From: an uncultured Succinivibrio sp.
Lineage (GTDB): Bacteria > Pseudomonadota > Gammaproteobacteria > Enterobacterales > Succinivibrionaceae
Direction: 5' to 3'
Assembly (NCBI GenBank): GCA_900767695.1
Contig: CAAGAC010000038.1
Span: forward strand, 1-8,560
DNA length: 8,560 nucleotides
Shown: positions 1 through 6,575 of the stretch, piece by piece
Layout of the letters: each line of letters starts with the position of its first letter
How positions within the stretch are numbered: position 1 is the first letter of the stretch
Program-made: the position numbers and the translations under genes
The notes under the pieces: model-generated
Seen by the model: the letters and a program-made list of their open reading frames with translations, nothing else
The model's database searches: none
What the model was told of the DNA's origin: nothing

Positions 1-16
1 GACGCTCTTCCGATCT
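1..16 (+). other. Illumina sequencing adapter remnant
   Basis: The first 16 bases, GACGCTCTTCCGATCT, are identical to the 3' end of the Illumina TruSeq Read 1 / P5 adapter. This is not genomic sequence. Real sequence probably begins at base 17. The apparent stop codon that closes the minus-strand reading frame at bases 15-17 is made partly of adapter bases, so the gene running off this edge has no real stop here. Confidence 0.95.
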
Positions 17-489
17 ATCCGCTTATGCCGAAATCCTTGCATCCCTTGGCGATGAAGCACTTGACGCCGCGCGCGCAACTCGCGTTCTTGCCCAAGTCAG
101 GAGATGCCTCAAGCTCAGTGAATGCGCCCTTCAGCATCACGCCTGATTTCAGGATGATCGGCTCGTCCACCACCATCTTCCTCAGCCTTACAACGACCGA
201 CTTCCTGTCAAGCCTTGAAAGAAATGCATTAAGCTCGCTTGTTCTCCCCCCCCTCATATATTATTTCATCGTATCCTGCGCCGATGCGGCCAACATCATG
301 CCTGATCCTTGTCTCAAGCTCATTGAAATGGCGCTCGGCAAAATCAACGTTCGCCGCATCTATGTGGAGAGCCCTGGCCCTCCTTATGGACTGCAGCGGC
401 TCGATCAAGCGCTCGCGATCCTTGATTTCCATCCTCTCAAGGGCCGGAAAGGAGCGGCTTTTGAGAAAAGGGGCGTCCTGACTGTACAT
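17..489 (-). CDS. Right-handed beta-helix repeat protein, partial and frameshifted
   Basis: Last gene of the minus-strand glycan operon, cut by the contig end. The start at 489 is chosen because GAGGAG lies 5 nt upstream and the gene begins 23 nt after the glycosyltransferase stop; the longer in-frame start at 570 would overlap that gene and lacks this site. As written, the frame stops after 86 codons at 229. Removing one G from the 8-G run (246-253) joins it to the next frame, giving about 157 readable residues. The joined product has a charged, probably helical N-terminus (residues 1-75). It is followed by YEGGRTSELNAFL, then VVDEPIILKSGVMLKG and a stretch ending KDFGISG. This is the usual opening of a parallel beta-helix (pectate-lyase-like) fold: an 'epi.lkSgv.LkG' turn and then short repeating strands. 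Such proteins include polysaccharide lyases, epimerases and glycan-binding proteins; the catalytic part is missing, so no activity is assigned. Arginine is mostly AGG, unlike modF. Confidence 0.6.
246..253 (-). repeat. Homopolymer G8 tract (coding strand) at the frameshift
   Basis: Eight C on the plus strand, G8 in the gene. It sits at codons 79-82 of the beta-helix gene. With eight G the frame ends 6 codons later; with seven (or four or ten) the long frame is restored. Runs of this kind are typical of slipped-strand phase variation in surface-glycan genes, but an assembly or base-calling error near a contig end gives the same picture. Confidence 0.8.
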
Positions 490-494
490 AGGTT

Positions 495-500
495 CTCCTC
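495..500 (-). promoter_or_regulatory. Ribosome binding site for the beta-helix gene
   Basis: GAGGAG on the minus strand, 5 nt before the ATG at 489. It decides the start of the gene and lies in the 23-nt gap after the GT4 stop codon, which suggests translation from a shared mRNA. Confidence 0.75.
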
Positions 501-512
501 TTGTAGAGATGT

Positions 513-1688
513 TCATGCTTTCCTGCCTGCTCCTGCCATCGACGCGGCTTCTCTGACGAGCTTGTCCCATTGCGCCCAGATCCTGTCGGGCGAATACTCT
601 TCCATGCTCTTTCTGGCAGCCAGGCCAATTCTCTGCCGCAATCCAGGATCGTCTGCAAGCATGGACAGGACAGCGGAGAATGCCTCCGGGCTTGCGTCCG
701 AGAGCAGGCCATTATTGCCATTTTCCACGATTTCCGCCATTCCGGCGCACGACTTCAGGCAGACACAGGGGAGTCCAATTGCCATGGCCTCGGTGAGCGC
801 GAGAGAAAATCCTTCAAAAATCGAAGGAAAAGCAAAGATGGAGCATTTTTCAAGCTCCTCGCGCACGTGCCTTGCGATGCCCTTGAACTCGATGCTGGAA
901 GACACGCCCAAGGATGCCGCCACGTTTTTGCACAGCGCATGATACGCCTTGTCGTAATCCGTGTCCCCGAAGACCCTGAGCGTCCACCCGGGGTGCTTCT
1001 TCAAGAAGATGGCAAAGGCCCTGATGGCCAGAAGCTGGTTCTTCTGCGGGCACACCCTTCCTGACATTGCGATCACGCGCGAGTCCGGATCGCAGTTCCC
1101 TTCCTGCTGCTCCACGGCGTTTGGAATGAAGACAGCCCGCGACGGATCGATGTAGCGGCCGAGATCGGCGATATAGGTGCGCTGGAGCACCACGATCGCC
1201 TCGGAGCTTGCAAGCGCGGGCAGAAGCCTCTGCTTGCCCTTGAGCAGCGTGTCGATGTCGCAGTGCAGCGCCGTCACGACGGGGATCGCCGTCTTGAGCG
1301 AGTGCCTCAGCACATAGGTCATCTCGGCCTGGTACGACACAATCACGTCGGGCTTGAAGGAAGAAATGAACCCTTGGATGAGCCTGCCCTTGCGCCTGCC
1401 TTCCACAGCGTCCCTGAAGCGCCTGCGCATCTGCGGGGTGAAGGCCATCAGCGCCGCCAGCAGATGCGCGGCCCTGGACTTGCGGTAGAACCTGCCTGGA
1501 TTGACAGCCTTGACCAGCGGGCCATGGGGATGAAAGGAAGGGAGCTTCGGATCCGCTCCTTTTTCAAAGCCAAGGCACATCACCTCGCTTCCTTGCGCGG
1601 CAAAATGGTCGCCCATCTCCCAGAAAACCTTCTCGGCCCCGCCGGTGCCGGTGTAAACCGGGTAGTTTGAGCATAGGAGGATCCTCAT
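513..1688 (-). CDS. Glycosyltransferase family 4 (GT-B fold) protein
   Basis: A 391-residue retaining glycosyltransferase of family GT4. It would move a sugar from a nucleotide donor to a lipid-linked or outer-core glycan at the cytoplasmic face of the inner membrane. The N-terminal Rossmann half starts MRILLCSNYP with the glycine turn TGTGGAEK (residues 14-20). The C-terminal donor half has IPNAV (188-192), the phosphate-binding SGR...K segment (209-216) and the family E-x7-E motif, EGFSLALTE, with E292 and E300. Length is normal and no motif is missing. No signal peptide or membrane segment is seen. The start is set by AGGAGG 6 nt upstream. It follows the ABC exporter by 40 nt and precedes the beta-helix gene by 23 nt, so all three are probably co-transcribed. 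Donor and acceptor sugars cannot be read from the sequence. Arginine codons mix AGG and CGC. Confidence 0.92.
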   Translation of the reverse strand: MRILLCSNYPVYTGTGGAEKVFWEMGDHFAAQGSEVMCLGFEKGADPKLPSFHPHGPLVKAVNPGRFYRKSRAAHLLAALMAFTPQMRRRFRDAVEGRRKGRLIQGFISSFKPDVIVSYQAEMTYVLRHSLKTAIPVVTALHCDIDTLLKGKQRLLPALASSEAIVVLQRTYIADLGRYIDPSRAVFIPNAVEQQEGNCDPDSRVIAMSGRVCPQKNQLLAIRAFAIFLKKHPGWTLRVFGDTDYDKAYHALCKNVAASLGVSSSIEFKGIARHVREELEKCSIFAFPSIFEGFSLALTEAMAIGLPCVCLKSCAGMAEIVENGNNGLLSDASPEAFSAVLSMLADDPGLRQRIGLAARKSMEEYSPDRIWAQWDKLVREAASMAGAGRKA

Positions 1689-1694
1689 GCGCAG

Positions 1695-1700
1695 CCTCCT
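1695..1700 (-). promoter_or_regulatory. Ribosome binding site for the GT4 gene
   Basis: AGGAGG on the minus strand, 6 nt before the ATG at 1688, inside the 40-nt gap after the ABC exporter stop codon. It fixes the start of the glycosyltransferase. Confidence 0.8.
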
Positions 1701-1728
1701 GGCGGGAGGATGAAATGGCCAGTCGGGA

Positions 1729-3546
1729 TCACTGCTGGGCTTCCGCCTTCTCGGTCTTGAACTGGAGATCGCGCAGCTTCTTGTAGTCGCCGTTCAGCGC
1801 CACGAGCTCGGCATCTGTTCCCTTCTCGGTGATCATGCCGTCCTTGATGTAGCAGATGACGTCGGAATCGAGGACGGTTGAGAGCCTGTGCGCGATCACG
1901 AACACGGTGCGCCCCTTCATCAGCTTCTTCAATGCCTTCTGGATCAGCGCCTCGGAGTTGCTGTCAAGCGCGCTTGTCGCCTCGTCGAGCAGCAGTATCG
2001 GGGAGTTCCTCAGGATTGCCCTAGCAATCGCGATTCGCTGCTTCTGGCCGCCCGAAAGGAGCATGCCGCGCTCGCCCACCCTCATCTCGTACTTCTCAGG
2101 GAAGGTGTTGATGAACTCGGCTGCCTCGGCCGACTCGGCGGCCCTGATCACTTGCTCGCGCGTGGCCTTGGGCACGCCGTACTTGATGTTCTCGTAGATG
2201 GTGTCGTCAAAGAGGAACACGTCCTGCGATACCAGGGCCATCGAGCCCCTCAAGGTCTTGAGCGTGTAGCGCCTGATGTCCAGGCCGTTGATCCTTATGC
2301 ATCCCTGCTGCGGATCGAAGAACCTCAACAGCAGGTTGAACATCGTGGACTTGCCGCCGCCGGACTTGCCGACGAAGGCGCAGATCTGCCCTGGCTTCAC
2401 GTCAAGGGTGAGCCCCCTGATCACGTCGCCCTCGTGGGGGTTGTAGAAGAAGTGGATGTCGTTGAAGGAGACCTGCATCGGGCCCCGCCTCAGGGCAATG
2501 GCGTCCTTGGCATCGACTATGACCTGCTTGTGGTCGAACATCTCAAACAGGGACTCGGCGGCGACCAGGCCTTCCTGGATGCCTCCTGATACATTGGTCA
2601 GCCCCTTGACCGGCTTGTAGGCGGCGGTCATGGCAAGCAGAAAGGCGGTGAAGTCGCCGGTGGTCAGATCGCCTTCGGTGATGAAGTGGCCGCCCACGAT
2701 CAAGGCCCCGCAGAGGCCCATGGAGATCATCACCTCAAGCAGGGGGGACTGCATGCCCGTCAGGCTCGCGCTCTTCATTCCGACGCGGACGCGGTTGTCC
2801 TCGATGCGGCAGATCTTCTGGTACTCGTACTCCTCGGTGCCGAACGCCTGGATGGTCTTGATGCCGAGGATGTCCTCGGTGATCTGCGACATCGACGCGG
2901 CATCGTACATGAAGCGCTTGCGCGCCACGGCGCGGCGGCGGCGCGCGATGATCGTCACGACGGTTGCGATAGCCGGCCCCAGGATGAAGAGCGTTGCGGT
3001 GATCTGCGGCGCGTACCAGAACATGAGGCCGACCATGATGATGAGGCTGACGATGTTCTGGATCATGCCCATGACGCTGGTGGTCACCATTGCAAGCATC
3101 ATGTTGGCAAGGCCGGTGAAGCCGTTCATGATCGGGCCGGTCTGCACGTTCTGGAAGAAGTCCTGGGACAGGTAGACCATGTGCTTGAACAGGCGCTTGC
3201 GGAGGCTGCACGCGCCAAGGAAGCCGACGCGGGCGATGGAGATGGTCCTGGTGTAGCTGAAGATGCTCTTGACGATGTAGGCGCCGATGAGCTGGAGGCC
3301 GATCATGTAGAGGTAGGCCATGTTCTTCTCGATGAAGCCCTTGTCGATGATCTTCTGGACAAGGGTGATCGCGTAGCCTTCGGCTGAAGTTGCAAGCGTG
3401 GTGCAGATGATCGCAAGCACCAGCATCTTCCAGTAAGGCAGGCCGAACTCCTTCCAAACCCTGAGGTACAGCGACCACTTGATCTGGGTTTCCTTGTTCT
3501 TGTCGTTCTTGATGAATGAGATTAAAGCATGGAAAGGGCTGAACAT
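1729..3546 (-). CDS. MsbA-family ABC exporter (fused permease and ATPase)
   Basis: A 605-residue half-transporter that would work as a homodimer in the inner membrane. It resembles MsbA, which flips lipid A-core to the periplasmic side, so a glycolipid substrate is likely. Hydrophobic segments lie near residues 39-56, 77-95, 155-177, 179-200, 268-288 and 299-312. The cytoplasmic ATPase domain starts near 357 with Walker A GKSGGGKST (393-401), Q-loop Q441, signature LSGGQ (497-501), Walker B with D521 and E522, and switch histidine H553; all are intact. The segment around KGLTNVSGGIQEG (314-326), leading into the ATPase, resembles the same place in E. coli MsbA. There is no clear Shine-Dalgarno site before the ATG at 3546, and no better start downstream until M41. 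It heads an apparent operon with a GT4 and a beta-helix gene rather than lpxK, the usual msbA partner. It may therefore serve a local glycan pathway instead of being the housekeeping MsbA; the family call is firm, the substrate is inferred. Confidence 0.9.
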   Translation of the reverse strand: MFSPFHALISFIKNDKNKETQIKWSLYLRVWKEFGLPYWKMLVLAIICTTLATSAEGYAITLVQKIIDKGFIEKNMAYLYMIGLQLIGAYIVKSIFSYTRTISIARVGFLGACSLRKRLFKHMVYLSQDFFQNVQTGPIMNGFTGLANMMLAMVTTSVMGMIQNIVSLIIMVGLMFWYAPQITATLFILGPAIATVVTIIARRRRAVARKRFMYDAASMSQITEDILGIKTIQAFGTEEYEYQKICRIEDNRVRVGMKSASLTGMQSPLLEVMISMGLCGALIVGGHFITEGDLTTGDFTAFLLAMTAAYKPVKGLTNVSGGIQEGLVAAESLFEMFDHKQVIVDAKDAIALRRGPMQVSFNDIHFFYNPHEGDVIRGLTLDVKPGQICAFVGKSGGGKSTMFNLLLRFFDPQQGCIRINGLDIRRYTLKTLRGSMALVSQDVFLFDDTIYENIKYGVPKATREQVIRAAESAEAAEFINTFPEKYEMRVGERGMLLSGGQKQRIAIARAILRNSPILLLDEATSALDSNSEALIQKALKKLMKGRTVFVIAHRLSTVLDSDVICYIKDGMITEKGTDAELVALNGDYKKLRDLQFKTEKAEAQQ

Positions 3547-3564
3547 ATGAATCGGCCAACTGAA

Positions 3565-3593
3565 ATCAAACTTGACTGTTAATTATAAGTCAA
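3565..3593 (-). promoter_or_regulatory. Candidate sigma-70 promoter for the ABC exporter operon
   Basis: On the minus strand TTGACT (3593-3588) stands 17 bp before TTTGAT (3570-3565). This would start transcription about a dozen bases before the ATG, giving a very short leader. A perfect TATAAT (3587-3582) lies directly after the TTGACT and could instead be the -10 of a promoter with a poor -35. Either way the AT-rich patch is the only promoter-like sequence in the gap between the terminator of the UspE-like gene and this operon. Confidence 0.5.
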
Positions 3594-3660
3594 CCGGGGT
3601 CAAAAGAATTTCCGCGGCCAGCCTGCCGTTCCGCGATGCTTGGGCCTGATGAGCAGGAGG

Positions 3661-3675
3661 ATGCTTGAAAAGCAT
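3661..3675. repeat. Short inverted repeat (ATGCTT-GAA-AAGCAT)
   Basis: A perfect 6-bp stem with a 3-base loop. It lies just past the hairpin that ends the UspE-like gene and before the exporter promoter. It could add to termination or bind a regulator; no further evidence. Confidence 0.4.
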
Positions 3676-3676
3676 G

Positions 3677-3697
3677 AAAAGGGCGGAGAACCCGCCC
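3677..3697 (-). terminator. Rho-independent terminator of the UspE-like gene
   Basis: On the minus strand GGGCGG (3697-3692), a 5-base loop and CCGCCC (3686-3681) form a GC-only stem, followed at once by TTTT. It begins about 45 nt after the UspE-like stop codon. A GC palindrome (3709-3721, GGCCG-CCG-CGGCC) lies between the stop and this hairpin and may strengthen it. The terminator separates the stress gene from the exporter operon downstream. Confidence 0.65.
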
Positions 3698-3741
3698 CGC
3701 CCTCGGACGGCCGCCGCGGCCGCCCTGAACTGCGCCTGAGC

Positions 3742-4638
3742 CTACTTGCAGGCGTCCAAATGCGCTGTGTTGACGATGAACACATCGCCGCGGATCTGCT
3801 CGAGCACCAGCTCGCAGGCGCTTGAATTGATGGAGCCCAGGAAGCTCGACTTGGGATTGGTGCCCATGCAGACCATGCGGGCCTCGAGGCGATCGCAGAG
3901 CCTGGGGATCTCCTCGTCAATCCTTCCCTCGACCACATGTGTGTGGTCAAGAGGGATGTCGTGAGCCTTGGCAAACTCCTCGACGATGCTCTGGTGGATG
4001 TTCATGCGGCTCACGGTGCCGCCTGCCACGAACTTCGACAAGCCGGTGTCGCCTGACATCAGCCCGCGGTTTAGCGGAGAGACGCAGTTGACCACATGCA
4101 CCTCGCCGTTGAAGCGATCGGCGAACTCCTTCGCCGACTTGAAGAGATACTCATCAAGCTCGCGCAGGTGGGAGCTCTCCTCAAAATCGATGGCGATCAG
4201 GATCGCCTTGCCCTGAGCCGAGGCGCTGTTTACATCCTTGACCACCAGGAGCGGCACCGGGCAGTTGCGCATCACGGTGCTGTCGATGGTGCTCACAAAG
4301 AGATCCTTGATGGTGTTGCGCTTGTTGGCCGAGATGATGGCCATGCTGTAGCCTCCCTCGCCGCACTCCTTGATGAAGGCCTCTGGCACATCCTTGGAGA
4401 AGATCACCTTGAGCTTGAAGTTCCTGATGGCGGGGAAGCTGCGCTTGAGCCCCTCGAACTCGGCCTTGACGCGCCTCTCGGTGTCGTCGCGGTTCTGATC
4501 GGTGAAGCTGTTGATGATCCTCACTGCAGTGATGCTGATCTCGGGGGCGAACCTTGCGTACTGCGCGGCCCTCTCGATGGCGGGCTGAACCTCGCCGGGC
4601 TTGAGCAGGACTGCGAAATTGTCATTGCTTGTACTCAT
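3742..4638 (-). CDS. Tandem universal stress protein, UspE-like
   Basis: A 298-residue soluble protein with two universal-stress-protein (Usp) domains in a row. Domain 1 (about 7-135) ends in RNCPVPLLVVKD (124-135), and domain 2 (about 143-290) starts GKAILIAIDFEESSH and ends GDVFIVN. The CPxPxxxVKD join between the domains resembles E. coli UspE, which is slightly longer. Domain 2 carries GTNPKSSFLGSINSS (259-273) in place of the full G-2x-G-9x-G(S/T) nucleotide loop, as in UspE-type proteins that may not bind ATP the usual way. UspE-type proteins are linked to stationary phase, DNA damage and motility or aggregation; the exact role here is not known. The start has GGAGGAG just upstream. The gene is divergent from modF across 386 bp and followed by its own terminator, so it is probably transcribed alone. 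Confidence 0.88.
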   Translation of the reverse strand: MSTSNDNFAVLLKPGEVQPAIERAAQYARFAPEISITAVRIINSFTDQNRDDTERRVKAEFEGLKRSFPAIRNFKLKVIFSKDVPEAFIKECGEGGYSMAIISANKRNTIKDLFVSTIDSTVMRNCPVPLLVVKDVNSASAQGKAILIAIDFEESSHLRELDEYLFKSAKEFADRFNGEVHVVNCVSPLNRGLMSGDTGLSKFVAGGTVSRMNIHQSIVEEFAKAHDIPLDHTHVVEGRIDEEIPRLCDRLEARMVCMGTNPKSSFLGSINSSACELVLEQIRGDVFIVNTAHLDACK

Positions 4639-4697
4639 AATCTCCTCCCCATTCTTAAAATGCGGGGCTTGTTCTATCCCTTAACGTTGATTCTAGC

Positions 4698-4808
4698 CAG
4701 CCTTGGGCGCGGCGCTTGGGCTGCGATCCCAAATTGCGGAACTGCCGCGGCGATGCGTTATGGATCCTTGATCCCTTGCGCACTTTCAAGTGCCGCGCCC
4801 CAAGGCTG
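4698..4808. repeat. Long inverted repeat with 16/17-base arms
   Basis: The left arm, CAGCCTTGGGCGCGGC (4698-4713), pairs with the right arm (4792-4808). The only difference is one extra G/C in the run of the right arm. The spacer is 78 bp. It lies on the uspE-like side of the divergent region and could be a regulator-binding pair, a cruciform or a remnant of a small repeat element. Confidence 0.65.
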
Positions 4809-4965
4809 TTCTTGCGCTTGCAATTGCGCGCTGGTTTCAACTTTAATGGCTTTTTGCGCTGTATTCAACGGTAAATCACGCAGTTGGAGCACTGATCGCA
4901 ATTTTTTGCACGAATTGGCGCAAATGTGTGAGCGCCCGCCCAGAGCGGCGCCGGAGTAAAATGCA

Positions 4966-5002
4966 CCTGCGCCGCGGGCGCAGGCGTGCGCATTGCGCAC
5001 GC
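4966..5002 (+). promoter_or_regulatory. Two adjoining perfect hairpins in the modF leader
   Basis: CCTGCGCC-GCG-GGCGCAGG (4966-4984) is followed, sharing one G, by GCGTGCGC-ATT-GCGCACGC (4984-5002). Both have 8-bp perfect stems and 3-base loops. They end 13 nt before the modF Shine-Dalgarno site, so they would be in the leader RNA if transcription starts upstream. There is no U run, so they are not a standard terminator; RNA control or a protein site are both possible. Confidence 0.6.
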
Positions 5003-5015
5003 CCTGCAGTTTTCT

Positions 5016-5020
5016 GGAGG
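5016..5020 (+). promoter_or_regulatory. Ribosome binding site for modF
   Basis: GGAGG ends 4 nt before the ATG at 5025. It favours this start over the in-frame ATG at 4986, which lies inside the second hairpin and has no Shine-Dalgarno site. Confidence 0.8.
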
Positions 5021-5024
5021 GATC

Positions 5025-6518
5025 ATGACCAGCCGCACCATCGCGTGGGAGAACGCGTCATTTCGCTTAAGCAAGGATGCTGCCGCAGAGCAAATCGCGG
5101 TAAAGCTTGGATCGATCACCATCGCCCCTGAGGATCTCATCGTCCTCATCGGCGGCAACGGAAGCGGCAAGACCTCGGTCGCGCGCGCCCTCGCAGGGGA
5201 GCTTGAGCTGATCTCTGGCACCGCGCCCGTGAACTACCATCCAGTCCTCGTCTCCTTTGAAAAGCAGATGAAGCTTTTTGAAGACGACTACAACATGAGG
5301 AACTCTGACGCTACTACCGCAAAGGAGGAGATCGGCCTTACTCCTGCCGATCTGCTCGAAGGCGCGGATCCTGCGATCCGCGATGAGGTGGTCGAGGGCA
5401 TGAATCTCGGAAAGCTCCTGGACAAGCCCCTGCGCACGCTCTCAGGCGGCGAGGGGCGCAAGGCCCTGCTCGCGCAGGCCCTGTGCGCAAGGCCAAACCT
5501 CATTGTCTTCGACACCCCGTTCGATGCGCTCGACGTACAGACCCGCAAGGCCCTGCTCATGCTTATCGACGAGGTCCACACCCGCTACAAGACCCCGGTT
5601 GTGCTCATAGTGAACCGCCCCTCCGAGATCCCCTCCACCCTGACCAAGATGGGCATCATCCAGAACATGGAGATCACCAAGCTTGCAGGCAGATCTGAGA
5701 TTGAGGAGGATCCAGACGCCAAGGCGCTATTGGGCTTTGCCAAGATCCCAGACGTAAAGGTTCCAAAGACTCCAGCAAAGTTCGCGCTCAAGCCAATGGC
5801 GCCAGGCCCCATCGTGCAGATGCGCGACATCCATGTCGAGTACCAGCGCGTGATCTTCGACCACTTCAATTTCACGGTAAACCGCGGCGAGCACTGGCAC
5901 ATCATGGGTCCCAACGGCGCTGGCAAGTCCACCCTGCTCTCGCTCATCACCGGGGACAATCCGCTTGTCTACGCCAACGACGTCACGGTCTTTGGCTACA
6001 AGCGCGGCAGCGGCGAGAGCATCTGGGACATCAAGAAGTGCTATGGCTATGTGTCAGGATCGCTGCACCTTGACTACCGCGTGAGCGCCCCTGCCATAAA
6101 CGTGGTGCTATCAGGCTTCTACGACTCGATCGGCCTCTACGCCCACCCAGGCGACGAGGAGGTAGCCTGCGCGCGCGCCTGGCTTGCGGCCGCAGGCCTT
6201 GCCGATCGCGAGCACATGTCCTTCCGCCAGCTCTCCTTTGGCCAGCAGCGCATGCTCCTCATCATCAGGTCTCTAGTCAAGACCCCGCTTTTGCTCATCC
6301 TCGACGAGCCATTACAGGGCCTCGACGGCTTCGCTCGCGCCCAGGTCAAGTCCTTCATCAGCTACATCATGAAGAACGGCGAGACCTCGGTGCTCTTCGT
6401 GTCGCACCACGAAGAGGACATCCCCGAGGGCTTCACCAACCGCCTGAGCTTCATCAAGTCGAAGACCGGCGAGGGCTACGACATCGTGCAGGAGAAGCTC
6501 CTGCAGAAGATGGGCTGA
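5025..6518 (+). CDS. modF: ModF-type tandem ABC ATPase
   Basis: A 497-residue cytoplasmic protein with two ABC ATPase domains and no membrane part, close to E. coli ModF in length and order. ModF lies next to molybdate transport genes in E. coli and has been linked to molybdenum handling and (as PhrA) to photorepair; its true role is unsettled. Domain 1 has Walker A GGNGSGKT (43-50), signature LSGGE (139-143) and a Walker B ending FDTP (162-165). T164 stands where the catalytic glutamate belongs, and N197 replaces the switch histidine. Domain 2 is intact: GPNGAGKS (295-302), signature LSFGQQ (403-408), ILDEP (425-429) and H461. Stretches such as GEHWHIMGPNGAGKSTLLSL, ESIWDIKK and SLHLDYRVS are ModF hallmarks. 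The start is set by GGAGG upstream. No modABC or modE gene is in the window. Arginine is almost always CGC (20 of 24). Hairpins follow the stop. Confidence 0.93.
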   Translation: MTSRTIAWENASFRLSKDAAAEQIAVKLGSITIAPEDLIVLIGGNGSGKTSVARALAGELELISGTAPVNYHPVLVSFEKQMKLFEDDYNMRNSDATTAKEEIGLTPADLLEGADPAIRDEVVEGMNLGKLLDKPLRTLSGGEGRKALLAQALCARPNLIVFDTPFDALDVQTRKALLMLIDEVHTRYKTPVVLIVNRPSEIPSTLTKMGIIQNMEITKLAGRSEIEEDPDAKALLGFAKIPDVKVPKTPAKFALKPMAPGPIVQMRDIHVEYQRVIFDHFNFTVNRGEHWHIMGPNGAGKSTLLSLITGDNPLVYANDVTVFGYKRGSGESIWDIKKCYGYVSGSLHLDYRVSAPAINVVLSGFYDSIGLYAHPGDEEVACARAWLAAAGLADREHMSFRQLSFGQQRMLLIIRSLVKTPLLLILDEPLQGLDGFARAQVKSFISYIMKNGETSVLFVSHHEEDIPEGFTNRLSFIKSKTGEGYDIVQEKLLQKMG

Positions 6519-6524
6519 GCTGAG

Positions 6525-6550
6525 GCTGCGCCAGGCGGCCCTGGCGCAGC
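6525..6550 (+). terminator. 11-bp perfect hairpin after modF
   Basis: GCTGCGCCAGG (6525-6535), loop CGGC and CCTGGCGCAGC (6540-6550) form a very stable stem 7 nt after the modF stop codon. No U run follows, so alone it would be a pause or RNA-protecting hairpin rather than a classic terminator. Confidence 0.55.
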
Positions 6551-6575
6551 GCAGCGGCCAGTCTGAAAACAGCAT

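Larger units (their letters stand above)
4639..5024. other. 386-bp divergent intergenic region between uspE-like and modF
   Basis: No gene is seen in this stretch. It holds the ribosome binding site of the UspE-like gene (GGAGGAG, 4642-4648), a long imperfect inverted repeat (4698-4808), several copies of TTGCGC (4776-4998) and two adjoining perfect hairpins before modF (4966-5002). TAGAAT on the minus strand (4690-4695) and TAAAAT on the plus strand (4957-4962) are possible -10 boxes for the two genes, but neither has a good -35. I see no E. coli-type ModE operator. Confidence 0.6.

Noticed and set aside
25..942. 305-codon plus-strand open frame
   Set aside because: It lies antisense to the GT4 and beta-helix genes, has no Shine-Dalgarno site and no recognisable domain; the minus-strand GT4 motifs are clear.
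2630..3559. Long open frames overlapping the ABC exporter (plus 2630-3175 and 2686-3387; minus 2735-3559)
   Set aside because: They are shadows of the exporter in high-GC DNA: their products are low-complexity (rich in Ala, Asp, His, Arg), match no family I know, and the exporter frame has every ATPase motif.
3709..3721. GC-only palindrome containing a NotI-like core
   Set aside because: Probably part of the terminator region of the UspE-like gene; such words are common in GC-rich DNA, so not a separate element.
4096..4959. 287-codon plus-strand open frame across the UspE-like gene start
   Set aside because: It is mostly antisense to the UspE-like gene, its product looks like a shadow, and it would swallow the divergent intergenic region.
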